Positions 33,391-45,358 of a stretch of 64,000 nucleotides of DNA are shown piece after piece. How positions within the stretch are numbered: position 1 is the stretch's first letter; every line of letters begins with the position of its first letter. The notes under the pieces are model-generated. The model was not told the DNA's origin. It ran no database searches and saw only the letters and a list, made by a program, of their open reading frames with translations. Made by a program: the position numbers and the translations under genes. Origin of the DNA: Raffaelea ambrosiae (Eukaryota; Ascomycota; Sordariomycetes; Ophiostomatales; Ophiostomataceae); the NCBI GenBank assembly GCA_002778195.1, contig PCDI01000007.1, positions 1,101,127 through 1,165,126 of the forward strand, read 5' to 3'.

Positions 33391-35017
33391 CTAGTGCCAT
33401 ATGCTGTATGTTTCCCGCCGGATTTGCCAGAGTGACGCAGGCTCAATGACCTGGCAGGGCAGGTTCAAACGATGAAGTGCGTCTCCGTGAGATAGTATGA
33501 GTCCTCGAATTTGCTCTTGCCTTACATCAAGTATAGGGTACGGCAGCCTCGAAGCAGCGACTTGCTATGGCTCGACCACAAGAGGGTGCAAGTCGAAGGT
33601 CCACGTTCCGCGCCAGGTGACCGAGGCACGGTCTCTGTCTACGCGGTACATGAATGCACAGGCATTCCCCATTCTACCATTCCAAAGCACAAATGTGTGT
33701 ATGCTCGGCATCTGTTGTACGAAGGCCCCGGCTCGGCAGAGCAGACGCTCAATCTTCTCGCGTTCTTCCCAGGCAGGCGTCAGGTGCGGCGATGTGAGCG
33801 CCAGAGATTGTAGATGTGGCCAGCTCCACGTCGGCTGACAGTGTCGAAAGAATTCTTCCGCGTGGACCATGAAGGAGATGGAAAGGTGTTGCAAATCCAC
33901 ACTCTTCGCAGCAAACATCGCGCCAGGCCCTTCGTCCGGGCCCATTAAGTTGAGCCGGCGGATACCGGGTGGCCGCCTTTTAACTGTATCATAGAATACA
34001 TAGGAGTCCTCAAATACGATCAGTCTCTTGACAGTACCGGGAATTCGACCTCGCATCGCACGGTAATGTCCTGTCTCTGAGCATTAGCGGTGCAGGGCCC
34101 AGATGCACGGAACGCGGTGGGAGGAGTGCCTGTTACGGGCGCGGGTGCGTACTGTTATCGTAGAGCTCCCTATATCTTATGTCATGTGGCGCCCACGGCT
34201 CATAGGATATCTGCTCCAGACGATCCAAGCTGCCGAACAAATCGCACACCCCCGCTATTTCAAGACAACGCCGGAGTTGTCGGCGGATAATAAGGGCGGT
34301 GACTGCTTTCACTCTGGGCAACGTTTCGGGGAACGTCAAGTCAATACTCCGAAAGAAGTGGTCAATGAACGTTTTCGGAGGAGCTTTAACTTGTCGGCCA
34401 TGCACCCAGCCATGCTGCGGATCATGAGGCAGGAGTTCGGTTTGCCGCACGTCCGACAGTGCGTCGTCGCCATGCTCCACATCATCCGAGAACATGCGTA
34501 TGTATCGGAACCAGTGTTCGCAGTCGCTGAGGGAGTATGCATTGATCTCCAATGCCAAGTTCTTCGCTGGCTCCCAAGCACTGAGAATCGAAAACAGTTT
34601 CCATAGCACACGGCGGACAATCGGGCCGGCATCGAGTTGCCGTGCGCGTACATCCGAGCAACACGTGCTCGAGTATTTTGATAATTCGATATTGAGACAG
34701 ATGTGGTGAACCAGCTCTCTCTTTTGCGGCGACATGATCGATTCGAAGGCGGCGAGACAAGGCACCTTTAGACGGAGCTTGTAGAAATTGACGGGCTCCA
34801 AAGCATACTGCCATTCTTTGCATACAGAAGCAAACGAGGCCCAGCCGGCGTGTTTCTGGTCTGCGATTGCCTCCAAGATCATGAGGTGAATCTCTGTGGG
34901 CAAAGACATCCATGACAAGGTTCTTTGATTTGCCACGCTGTGTGTTGTCGTCATTCGGCGTGTTGCCATATTATGACGTGAAGAAGAGAAGCAATAGTTG
35001 GAAACAATAGAGGTCAC
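33391..35017 (-). pseudogene. F-box protein gene interrupted by a single in-frame TAG
   Basis: Exons 35017-34153 and 34070-33391, intron 34071-34152 (donor GTACGC; acceptor after GAGACAG). The N-terminus has an F-box: LSWMSLPTEIHLMILEAIAD, FASVCKEWQYALEPVNFYKL. Such proteins recruit substrates to SCF ubiquitin ligases. The frame continues through RHYRAMRGRIPGTVKRLIVF and SLALTSPHLTPAWEEREKIE to VVEP, then meets TAG at 33567-33565. Beyond it the same frame gives 57 well-formed codons (SRLPYPILDVRQEQIRGLIL, LPCQVIEPASLWQIRRETYS) to a second TAG at 33393-33391. The total, with the internal stop as one position, is exactly in frame (515 codons). Restoring TGG would need one C-to-T reversal on the plus strand at 33566, in a CpA context. 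If not a pseudogene, it encodes a protein about 57 residues short or uses readthrough. Confidence 0.75.
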
Positions 35018-36847
35018 AAACAGTCACCGGGACTGGTATTAAATAGTCGCTGGGGAGTAATTCGTATGTAGAAAGAAGAAGAAACGTTGGTACGGTTGAC
35101 CAAAGGGGCAAAAGACCATAAAGGTAAACTAAAACAGTTGGGCTCACATACAGGACAATGATAATCTTGACGCTGCGTGCTATGGAAGGGCTCGCAGATC
35201 CTAGAAGCAGTCCCGTGGAAAAAAAACGCACTGTTTCGGCCGATCGTCCTTGTCCCTGTTGGGCAGGAATGACCGGAAGAGAACATACTATCGAAGTTGC
35301 TGTTTTAAGAAGGAGGCATCTAAAGTTGACTTTTTTTTGTTTCGTGGAAGAACGGCGAATCGCATATCACACACACACACAAAATAAGAAATCTAGTTAG
35401 TTAGCGAAAAAACACAACGGTCTCAAACATAAAACATCCTAGTGTATGCTCGTTGCAACGGTCTCTTGCCAATGTCATCCTACCCCCGCACCGTTTCCAT
35501 TCCATCCATGGACCATCCATGGAACTATGCAATCACGTGCTGTGCTTTCCCGAAATTTTCCAGTTCCACAGCTCGCCGCCGTTGTCATGAATATCGTCGG
35601 CGCCGGACGTGCTCGCTGTAACGGCCGGTCAAGACAAAATACCCGCCGACACATCATGCGTGCTCAGGTGGCCCATGACGATGCCGCATGCGCTGTCGAC
35701 CGCTATGGCGGATAGCAATGTCAGGATAACGCTCGTCTTGATAAGCGTGTGTCACGACGAGATGCTCTTGTCTTCTATTGTGCTTGTGCAGGCTTCCGGT
35801 ATGAACTGTACGATGAGAACTACGGCAGCGAGCAACGTATACGGCGATGGGGGGGTTTCTGTGCATTGTTGTGACATCATGGGCAGTTTTCTTTCAAGAG
35901 GGCAAGTTGATCAAGAAAAGGACGCACAGGAGATGGTGAGTAAAAGAGCAGAAGAGGAGTTCCTCGGGTTTGCCGAAGTCTAGAGTCATACTCATGCGTG
36001 TTCATCGGTCGTCCGTATATGAATGCGGAGCCCAGGACGGGAGATATGGGAAGACTTGCCGGCAACTTCATGTCGATCATTTTTTCTACTATTTCGCGCC
36101 ACAATTGCGGTCCGTGGGTCTATCCGTAACGGCCCTCCCCGGCGACCTAAATAGCGGTCTAAAGCTGGAGAAAAAGGCGCCCTAAATATCGCGCAGCTTG
36201 TTATCTAGTTAGTTCATACCAGAGCAGCATATGGAACTGGAAACATACAGCGCCACCCCAACAGGCTGACGAAAAGCACTAGCCTCTAGCAGGACTGTGC
36301 TAATCATGGCGTTTTTCAACGGCAGCTATATCCGGCTGCTGCTTGGTTAATATGGTTCGTAGGAGGGACGCGTGCCATTCCACTAATGCTGGGGACTTTA
36401 TTAGGGTAGTAGAAAACCCCCAACAAGGCCTTTACCGCGATCGTTATCCCAGCCTGCAAGCGGCACAGTCAATAGACACCGAGAATGTGCCCATTGCGTA
36501 GTTTACTACAGTAGTCACCATATCAGTCGACAGAATTTGGGAGGCCGTGAGTGGCCGCTCTCTATCGTCCCCATCTACGCCGTGACTGCCCCCCATTTCC
36601 TATTCGCCCGACACGCACCCGGGCTAACGGTTTCAAGCACCCCCCCCAAGCGTTCTACGTTACATCCACTAGTTCCTACACAACACAAAACAATGACATT
36701 GTTGCGGTTGCGTGTCTACTTCTTATTGATCTCTGTCCACCTAGGTGGAGCGACCAGACGAGTACTAAGGACGAGCCCCTCCTTGCTTTTTGCCCTCCCT
36801 CACTTTGAGTTTTGGCACCCATCTTTTTTTCTGTGATAATAACCAAT
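35018..36847. other. Long gene-poor interval between F-box and methyltransferase genes
   Basis: 1.8 kb between divergent genes. Several short frames exist (35446-35715, 35609-35983), but none has a domain, signal peptide or codon pattern I can defend. A short CA run lies at 35368-35382. It could contain decayed sequence; no transposon ends or long repeats were recognised by eye. Confidence 0.45.
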
Positions 36848-38503
36848 ATGGCTGGCCCTACCCCCGCAACGGACGTGCCCGCAACGGACGTGCCCGCGTC
36901 GGAAGCGCCTGTGTCGGAAACACCGGCGGCGGAAACACCGGCGGCGAAGGCACCGGAGGCGAAAGTACCGGAGGCGGAAGCCCCGCCGGCAGAGGCACCG
37001 GCGGCAGAGGCATCGGCGGCAGAAGCACCGGCGACGGATGCCCCCGTGGCCATCGCTGATCCCGAGCTACAGCCGGCGCAGCACTGGCTCGACCAAGCGG
37101 TCGATGTGCGTGGATTGTTTTCTGTCCTTTGCTTCTATGGTTCCGGTTTCGAATTTTGGGGGGGGGGGGTGTTCTTCCACTGACCAATTGTGCACCAGGA
37201 CGACGACAACGACTCGGCCCTCGGCGATGATGCGGCGAGCTCGACGGCGTCCATCTCGTCGAGCATCCTGCACTACCGCACGCTAAATGGCCGCACCTAC
37301 CATAGCGAAAGTGCGAGCAACCAGCAGTACTGGGGTTCCAATGACGCCAAGCAGAACAATACCCTGGACATTCAGTGAGTCGTTGGGTCGTACGGCCGGA
37401 CCACGGTTGCCAAGAAACTCGAGAAGGCTAACCTCCGGGCCAGACACCATGCGTACACACTGGTCATGGATGGGAAGTTGCATTATGCGCCCCTGTCCAA
37501 GGACATCGCGGTGAGTGCGTTGGGCTACGGGCGAGACGATCAAGAGAGAGACCAAAAAAACAAACACGTGCCGTACAGGCAAGCACGTGGAACGACAATG
37601 CTAACAACTTGTGTCCCAGGATGCGGTGGACATTGGCACCGGAACCGGCGTTTGGGCCATGTAAGCGTGGTTTTCTTAATTGCGTGCCCACATGTTCATA
37701 GGCTCCTCACTTTTTTTTTCTCTCTTTTTTTTTCTGACTCTTGCTGAACGTGCCCAGTGACTTTGCCGACGAGTACCCCGACTGCAAGGTTGTCGGCACC
37801 GACCTCTCGCCGATTCAGCCCTCCTGGGTGCCACCCAACTTGCATTTGTACGTATCCCCTATACATAACTTGGTAGGCCACACACCAAACCAGCTAACAC
37901 ACCCCCCCCCCACTCAACAGCCAAATCGACGACTTCCTCCAGGAGTGGACCTTTCCGGAGAACTCGCTCGACTTTGTGCACACGCGCTGGCTGATCGGCA
38001 GCGTGACCAACTGGACCAAGCTGTTCCAGCAGGCCTACCGCACGCTCAAGCCCGGCGGCTGGATCGAGTCATTCGAGGTCAACGGCTTCTTCGAGTCCGA
38101 CGACAACTCGTTTGACGACAAGAGCGCCCTCGCGCAGTGGGGCGTCATCTTCCGCGAGGGCGCGCGCAAGCTCGGCTCGACCGCCAGCTTCAGCCCTGTG
38201 CGCGACAAGCTGCAGATCGAGGCCGCCCAGGCCGCCGGCTTTGGCGCGATCCACGAAAAGCCGATCAAGATCCCCATCTCCGAGTGGGCCAAAGACCCCA
38301 ACCTGCGCGAAGTCGGCCTCTTCTCGCGTGCGGCCATCGAAAACGACACCGAGGGCGCGGTCGGCTTCATGGCCGCGCAGCTCGGCTGGTCCAAGGAGGC
38401 CATCACGGTCTATGCCAGCCAGGTGCGCAAGGAGTTGCGGTCGGGTACCGCCCATGCCTACTACCGCGGCAACATTCTCTGGGCCCAGAAGCCGCTGGCA
38501 TAG
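36848..38503 (+). CDS. LaeA-like SAM-dependent methyltransferase (UMTA family) with Pro/Glu/Ala repeat head
   Basis: 404 aa from six exons: 36848-37105, 37199-37374, 37444-37510, 37620-37660, 37758-37847, 37921-38503; all joints in frame. Residues about 5-70 are a run of short Pro/Ala/Glu units (SETPAAETPAAKAPEAK). A core typical of fungal LaeA-like/UMTA methyltransferases follows: NGRTYHSESASNQQYWGSND, HHAYTLVMDGKLHYAPL, SAM motif I AVDIGTGTGVWAI with acidic DFADEYPDCKVVGTDLSPIQ, then WVPPNLHF|QIDDFLQEW, FVHTRWLIGSVTNW, and LKPGGWIESFEVNG. Relatives influence secondary metabolism or modify small molecules; the target here is unknown. Intron 1 has a 12-G run. The gene sits alone in a gene-poor, accessory-looking stretch. 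Confidence 0.92.
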
Positions 38504-40311
38504 TTGTCCGCGTAGTTTGTGGCTGTAGGGTCCAGCCGTCTTCGGCGAGTATCGCAAGGGCTCACCATGATGCAGATGGGGACGTGTTTTGCTTTTTAAC
38601 AAGTCGTATATATTTGTACACCCTTTGCAAGTAGAAAGACACCAGAATCACGAATAGTCTCTTATTCCAGACCAGCCTACCTCGGATTTTCCACGACTAG
38701 CCCTTTTCCTCTTTTCTTTCATGCCGCCGGTTTCTCTCCCATGCCGTGCTTTGATATGGATTTAGCTGGTACTATTCGATATAGTCAGCTCTCGAGGGGA
38801 GAGTGTTACAGTCTGCGTACCCACAATTCCCAAGAAACGCTTAGATCATCATCCGCCAGCTTGGATAGAACCCCAGGTCTGTTGTCTTTCCCCGCAAAGA
38901 TTCCCACAACATTAGGAATCTCTGGAGCGGCTTTGCAATATCGTCTGACAGATTAGCATGACTGGTGCAATGGCCACCTTCCTAGCTCGGCTAATACACC
39001 GGCGTAAGTACAGTCTCTAGTTGCCGCGATCAATTACCCGAGTCTAGGTCGCCTTTGGACAGGCATATTTGCAGTGCTCACGCAGTCCTGACATGTGTCG
39101 CACTGCGGACAAGATCTGTTGCATCGTGACTTTTTTGCCTTGCACATTTCACACCTGTGTTGGGAGGGGGGGGTTGTCCCTTAATCCACGGTTTGGTTTG
39201 GGGTCTTTGATCTCACTAATACCCACGTCCTGGACATCGTCCTGGCCTATTCCAGTGGTGGACGACCGAGATCGTCTCCCAGATCAGAGTCTCCTCCACC
39301 ACTTACGTGATTGGGTATCTTAGTCACAGAGACATCAAAGTCAACTGTCCGTGTTTTCGTGTCGTGGTCGGATGGAAGAATGGATCTGGAATTTGCGGGT
39401 CGTCACTAGAGAACAAAGATTCCGCTATCACTAGGATATTGGCTAATGCTTCCCCCCATAATGGGGTAACGGGGTAAATACCGTATCCATCCTTCCTGCG
39501 TGGTATACCGATAGCGGTAGGCCAGATACGTTATCGTCTATGGTTCACTTGAGATCTGACAGTGACGCCCGAGGTAAAGAGCGTGGAAATGGGCAGAGTA
39601 TGGGGAGTGGTGGGCGAAGTTTATGAGTGGCAGTCCACTTGCACGGAATTCGCAGGCATTGGAAAGTACCCAGAAATATTGAATTCTCGCTTTGTACACG
39701 CACACATACACACAATAAGAATTTATAGGAAAGTATGTCTGATAAATTGCAATGCTTGATAAAAGTTAGCAAGTGCAGTAGTTGCAGTGTGTTTGAATAG
39801 TTGCAAAGGAATGTGTTATTGGGTCTCCCATAAGTATTCGTTTTTTTCTTCTAATCTCATAAAGTCCTTCCAAAAGACGAATACGCCTTTATTCCAGCTT
39901 CAGCAGCTAGTCCGTTGACCGAAGACGACATACCCGCGCACTCCTTCGTGCAGTCTGTCAAGGACTACAAGGAAACGTTAGAGAGTAGGAGACGAGCGTA
40001 GGTACGACTATATTTCTGTGAGATACATAGATAAAGATAAGTCTCCTCAAGAGTCTAAAAAGAGTGAAAGAGATTCCAGAAATTATAGATGAACAGTCGT
40101 CTTGTGCGAAAGATGCGGTCGGGGTTGCTGTGGTTGTCCAAAATAGTGGATAATTGCATGTAAGTGGCGAAAACTTATGCGACAATCCGAATCTGCCAAA
40201 ATTTCGAGGCAGCGCGCCCAAAAAGAATGTTTCGCGAAAATCGCGTCCCCCGCGACAACTCTTCCCAACTTGCTGCCGATTGCTACCATCCACTTCCGTC
40301 CACTGCCCAGC
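38504..40311. other. Long gene-poor interval upstream of SWC5
   Basis: 1.8 kb without a supported gene, AT-richer than coding sequence. It contains the 3' end of the methyltransferase gene and the SWC5 promoter. Short frames in it have many rare changes in composition and no domains. Confidence 0.45.
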
Positions 40312-41454
40312 ATGCCGCCCGACCCGATTGTCGACGAAGAAGACTACGCATCGTCTGAGGATTCGGACTTTGCCCCCGATGCAGCGCCCGACCACGTGTC
40401 ATCGGCAGACGAAGACGAAGACGAGGGCGAGGTCGAGGCTGCCGATGCTTCAGAGGCGACGACGACGACGACCAAGCGCAAACGAGAGCCAGCAGATGCC
40501 GCCGAGGCCGATGATGCCGGATTTGAGAACTCGGGCGATGAAGCCATCATTGGCAAGGGCCAGAAGCGCCGGAAGAAGGGCAAGGAAGGGCGGGTCAGCG
40601 ACGACGAAGGCGGCGTAGGAGGATTCGTCAAGACGCGCAGCCAACGGGCACACGAGTAAGCGGGCATTTTGAATTTGAAGCTGGCTGTATCAGAGGTGTC
40701 GCGAATGTCTAACCATCGCAGAAAAGCAGAGCGTCGTGCCGCCGCGGCCGTCCGCGGCCCGGTCACGGTCGACGTGGACGCCCTCTGGGCGCAGATGACG
40801 GCCGACCCGGCCCAGCAGCAGAAACAGGAACAACAGCAGCTGGCATCGCTGGCGACCGCCGCCTTTGCGGCAGCGGCGGGGGGCGCCGCCGCGAGCGAAG
40901 CAGAGGCCGATCAAGAACCCCGAAAAGACGATCCCTCCGACATGATCAAGATCAAACGCACCTATAACTTTGCCGGCAAGGTCCACACCGAAGAGAAACT
41001 CGTCGCCCGCGACTCGGCCGAGGCCAAGCTCTACCTGGCGCAGCACAAGGGCGACGACGAGGCGGACGACCCGAAAAAAGAAGACGACGAACCAGACAAG
41101 CCACCGCCCCGCAAGGCCTTCCGCTCTGCGTTCGAGCCGGTCGACCCGATCTTGCTGGTTTCTTCGGGCCGCCGCGCCGACCTCGACCTCGGGCTCAAGG
41201 GCCGGCTGCAGGCCCGCGAGCGCGCCGCGCAGGCCGCCAAGAAGCTCAACACGGTCGAGAAGAGCCGGATGGACTGGGCCGGGTTCGTCGACAAAGAGGG
41301 GATCCAGGAGGAGCTGGCGCTGGCGGGCAAGGCGAAGGGCTCGTTTGCGGAGCGGCAGCAGTTCCTGGCCCGGAGCGATGCGCTGCGGGAGGAGGAGGCG
41401 CGGCGGGCACGGCTGTCGTCGACGGCGACGACAGCAAAGATGGGCAAGGTGTGA
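40312..41454 (+). CDS. SWC5: SWR1-complex subunit Swc5 (BCNT/CFDP1 family)
   Basis: 358 aa from exons 40312-40655 and 40722-41454 (66-nt intron; joint TRSQRAHE|KAERRAAAAV). The first 115 residues are acidic with a basic KRKREP patch, matching the histone-binding head of the family. The C-terminal BCNT domain is clear: KKLNTVEKSRMDWAGFVDKE and GIQEELALAGKAKGSFAERQ, then QFLARSD. The middle has IKRTYNFAGKVHTEEKLVAR, also typical. Swc5 activates the SWR1 ATPase to exchange H2A.Z into nucleosomes, so it should be nuclear. The ATG at 40312 is preferred over an upstream in-frame ATG at 40177 because it immediately precedes the acidic head. Confidence 0.95.
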
Positions 41455-42869
41455 AGATGGAAAAGAAGCGAGGGGGGGAAAAGTTGTTCTGTTGACAAGT
41501 CTTCCCGTCTACAACACATGCCTTCTACGCGCCCCTCTGCGCACCCTTCTATGCGTTCTACACGGCTTTATACGCTCCACGCATTCTACGCGTGTTGCGC
41601 GGTCTGTGGGTAGCAGAGGACAAAGAAGTATCACTGCTCGCCATCTCTGTGCTCAAGTGGCTCGATCGTTCTGTGTTTTCCTGGAACGAACAAGCAACAA
41701 GCACCGACCCTACCTGAGGTCAGAAGGCATTCTTCAGAATAACCCTTCAAATTCGTGTGGCATTACCCAGACGTCTCTCAAGACTGCTGGCCGCAACCTG
41801 TCCGTGCTGCAGGTTATGATCGTCAATATGGCGATACGCAAAGAACGGGACATCGCTTCCCACAAACTTTGGCAGGATACGAGGACCCTTGGTAGCCACT
41901 TTCCTGTTGGAAACCACACATACATTTTCATGTCTGCCATTCTGCACAATAAAGATACCCCAAGAAATTTCAAAAGTTAATAACACGCCCACACAAGGCG
42001 TGACCTCGTTTTAGCAACAGCCTATTCGTGATTAGTGATCCGAACGAGAGGCTCTTTTACGAAGCTGTGTTTGTGAACCACTCTATCGAGGCTGGTCTCT
42101 TTGGAGCCTTGGCTTTCCCTTTCTTTCAAATACTAATCACAAATTTCTTGTACACGTTGATTACTGACACATAGACAGCCTCGGTTTTTGGCTACCTCGG
42201 CTTCCAGGACTTAGTCGGCATACGCTCAAAATACGAGACCAATGTCATCAGCGTGGTTGCCTGTTTGCGGTTATTGAGGACTCGATCTCTTGTTTTGTGA
42301 TAGACATTGTTTAGTAATAGACAATGTTTAGTGATAGACAATGTTGCCGTCGCACAGTAGTATGTAGGCACCCCGTCTACTTCAACGATGTCGCCGCATG
42401 AGCAACTACAGCCAGTGATACCGTTCGCCTGCGAATATGAAGACCTGAAATGGTTTAAACGATGATTTTGTATTGAGCTACTCTCGTCAGTCAATTCCAG
42501 TTTCAAAATTATTTTGACCACTGCTTTTCAATTTATTTTGATTTGTTTATTTTTTTATTTATTTTTTTAGGGGGGGGTGGGGGTTGCTCTGGGATGTTTT
42601 GGTGTTTCCTTTTTCGGTATTTGCCTGTTAGACACTCGTTCCTTCCCATCATGAGCATGGCGATATCCATGGAGGAAGGCACAACAGTTGTTCTTTCCCG
42701 ACATAGATTTCGTTGAATCTACAAAGCAGAAATGAAAAATCAACAGAGATAAATAAAATTTTGAGGAGTAAAAAAAACCTCCAATTTGATGAATCTTTGC
42801 GAGTTTTGTTAATCTCGAAGAAGTATCTCGAACACATATCGTTGTTGCATCTACAGAGCTCCCAAGAAC
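41455..42869. other. Intergenic between SWC5 and the FHA-kinase gene
   Basis: 1.4 kb. After SWC5 lies a stretch (41515-41600) with recurring TTCTAYGCG words, probably 3' UTR. A 17-bp tandem repeat at 42298-42348 and a T-rich then G-rich homopolymer region (42543-42580) follow. No supported gene. Confidence 0.5.
42298..42348. repeat. 17-bp tandem repeat, three copies
   Basis: Units 42298-42314 (TGATAGACATTGTTTAG), 42315-42331 and 42332-42348 differ by a few bases. Noncoding. Confidence 0.9.
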
Positions 42870-44865
42870 ATGCCTCGTATAGGAGATGCCGTCAGCCCCA
42901 CAAGGTTGCGGCCGCGCGCATATGCCTCCCCGCCATTCTCTGATGCTGGCGACAGCTCAAGCGATTCTCCTCCTGTGCTTTTGGCTTGGATCGAGGTCGA
43001 AAGCTTGACATTCGGAGAATTCAAGCAAGGTATGTCTCAGTCTCATGTTGTCCTCTGGTATGTCCAATCTCTGACTTTTCAACCACCGCAGTGGTTCGTG
43101 TTCCTTTCTACAATAACCAGACCATCACGATCGGCAAAGATAGCAAGAAAAGGTAAGCATCCACAAAAGTCGATCATGATTCCATCTTTGAAGCTCACTT
43201 ACCCCCCCAAGCAATCTCCGCTTCAAAAATGCGGCCGTGTCTCCGGTGCATTGCGAGATCTACTCGGTTCTCTTTGACCGCGACGAGGCCTGTCCGCCGC
43301 TGATTTACGTCCGCGACTGCCAGTCTGTCACCGGCACCTACGTCAATGGTGAGCGCATCGGCAAGGGACCCTTCCTCACGCCAGCCAGGCTTCTGGCCAA
43401 CAACGACTCGATTTCCGTGGGCCCTTGCTCCCTCTGTATCCGCGATTACGAGGCACCCGCAGCGAACATTTCTCTGAGTCCCATCCAGAGAGAGGAAGCC
43501 AAAGTATGGCCTCTATTCTCTGTCTTTTTTCTTTTTTCTTTTCTTTTTCCTTTCACAGATTGAAGGCTGACCCAAATTTCGCAGCTGTTTGAGGACCAGT
43601 TTGTGCTCCTGGACACGGTAATTGGCCATGGAGCTTACGCAAATGTGTTTCTTGCCATGGACGCCAAGACGAAGCAGCAGCTTGTCTGCAAAGTCCACGA
43701 CCTCGAAAGACTGGGCTCGTCCAAGAGCGTCGTCCAAGAAATGTCCATCTGGAGCCAGCTGGACCATGTAAGCAGGAGGCTCTTGTTCTCCCCAATTAGA
43801 AGTTTTGTTCATAGCGTCTCTGACCTTTTTTTTTTTTTTTTCAACAGCCTAACATTGTCGCCTTTCGGCGCGCCTTTCGGACGAGCACAAGCATGTGAGT
43901 GATGCGAGACAGAACAAATCACATAAAATAAGACAAATTCTGCTCTGGCGGTCCTCTAACACATTTCTGTGCCCAGGTTCACCTTTAGCGAGCTCGCTAC
44001 CGGCGGCGACTTGTACTCCCTCCTCCACCGGGAACGCGCCCCGCTGCCCGAGCTCGAAGTCAAGTGGATCGTCACCCAGATCCTGCGCGCGGTCCAGTAC
44101 CTCCACTGCAAGGGCGTCGCCCACCGCGACATCAAGCCTGAGAACGTCTTGTGCACCACCAGCCGGCAGGTGGCCCACCGCGTCGCTCTCGCTGATTTTG
44201 GCTGCTCCAGCGTCACCAGCCTGGGACGCATGACGTCCAACGTCGGGACCAACGTGTACCAGGCCCCCGAGATGGGCAACCATCATACTACTACTACTAC
44301 TACTCGCCACGGTCGCTCCCACGGCATCGCCGTCGACCTCTGGGCCGTGGGCATTCTGACCCTGCAGCTCCTGGCGGGCAACACGGCTGTCGACATGCCG
44401 GCGCGGTTCCGCGACGCCTCCGACGTCGAGAGCCTCATCTGGTCGGTCAACATGGTGCGGGCAGACGCACCGACAGAGACAGAGACCCAGACCCCGCAAG
44501 ATTCTGGTCTTTTGTCCCCCGAAGCCCAAGACTTTGTCCAGATGTGCCTGGAACTGGACCCGGCGGCAAGGCCGACGGCCGCGCGGGCGGCCAAGCACAC
44601 GTGGCTGACGGGCTCGGCGAGCGAGGTCGCCTTGTTTCAAGCGCGGGAGCGGCAGTCGGCGTGGAAGCCGCGGGACATTCTGATCCCGGCTGTGGTGGAT
44701 CTACGACAAAAGGAGAAGAACGACGACCATGGCGGAGGCAGCCACAAGGAAAATCAGGGTACCACCCGGCTGGACCACATCCAGGACAGCATATTTGTGG
44801 AAAGGACCGAAGAGTTGGTAGGCAAGAGCGAGACGATCTACAGACTGAGGAGCACGCCTTTTTAA
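42870..44865 (+). CDS. FHA-domain Ser/Thr protein kinase, Mek1/Rad53/Chk2-like
   Basis: 543 aa from six exons: 42870-43029, 43092-43152, 43212-43503, 43585-43767, 43848-43894, 43977-44865; all joints in frame. One FHA domain (about 55-155): VRVPFYNNQTITIGKDSKK|SNLRFKNAAVSPVHCEIYS and VTGTYVNGERIGKG, with the phosphothreonine-binding Arg/Ser/Asn pattern. The kinase begins near 172: glycine loop VIGHGAYANVFLA, Lys in QLVCKVHD, HRDIKPENVL (Asp about 299), DFG in ALADFGCSS, and TNVYQAPEMG. A His/Thr-rich repeat (HHTTTTTTRHGRSHG) sits just after the APE motif. There is one FHA and no SQ/TQ-rich head, which resembles meiotic Mek1 more than Rad53, but the kinases are close. Expected role: checkpoint or meiotic recombination signalling. 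Confidence 0.9.
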
Positions 44866-45358
44866 ACAGGTGGATGAGCAAAATAAAGGAGTGAATAATC
44901 AAGAACAAACCTCTAGAAACAAACAACCTTTTATGTGAACATTCGAGGGAAAAAAAGGGTTGGGGGCAATGTATTCTCTTTTTTTTTTCAAAGTGTAGTT
45001 TTACGTTAAAATCGAAGGGATCCCTCCTTGTCCAGTCTCTTAACAACACACAAAATGAAAGCAAGAAAAAAAAAGGAACACAAACACAAAACACAAAAGC
45101 AGGCGAAACCAGAAAAGCAGAATAAGGAGAATAAAAAACACATATAAGAATATGAAGAAAATAGAACAAGTTGGTAAGCAAACAACCGAAGAAAAAAAAC
45201 ACACACAGCAACAACCATGAGCCCCCGTTTCCCTGACAGAGTTGACCATTTCCTTCCTTGGTTCCTTTTATTTCTTTCCCCTGTTACGGCCCCCCGTTAG
45301 ACCCCCTCCTCCCCCCCCAAAAAACGTCAGAATGCCGTTCCCGCATTCCTGTTTTCCT
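44866..45358. other. Convergent 3' region of the kinase and YTA7 genes
   Basis: 493 bp between two converging genes, A-rich on the plus strand (45060-45200). Both 3' UTRs should overlap here. No gene. Confidence 0.55.

Noticed and set aside
35446..35983. Possible small Cys-containing secreted protein
   Set aside because: No signal peptide, no consistent Cys spacing and no splice model; cannot be supported.
28240..38503. Complete secondary-metabolite gene cluster
   Set aside because: There is no polyketide synthase, NRPS, terpene cyclase or transporter in the block; only tailoring-type enzymes are present.
41455..41610. Open frame of about 52 codons after the SWC5 stop, similar in kind to the PUS7 case
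   Set aside because: It consists of TTCTAYGCG-type repeats with unusual composition, and the BCNT domain is already complete before the stop.
42192..42521. Minus-strand 109-codon frame with CSCSCGD motif
   Set aside because: It spans the 17-bp repeat, has no domain and lies in AT-rich noncoding DNA.
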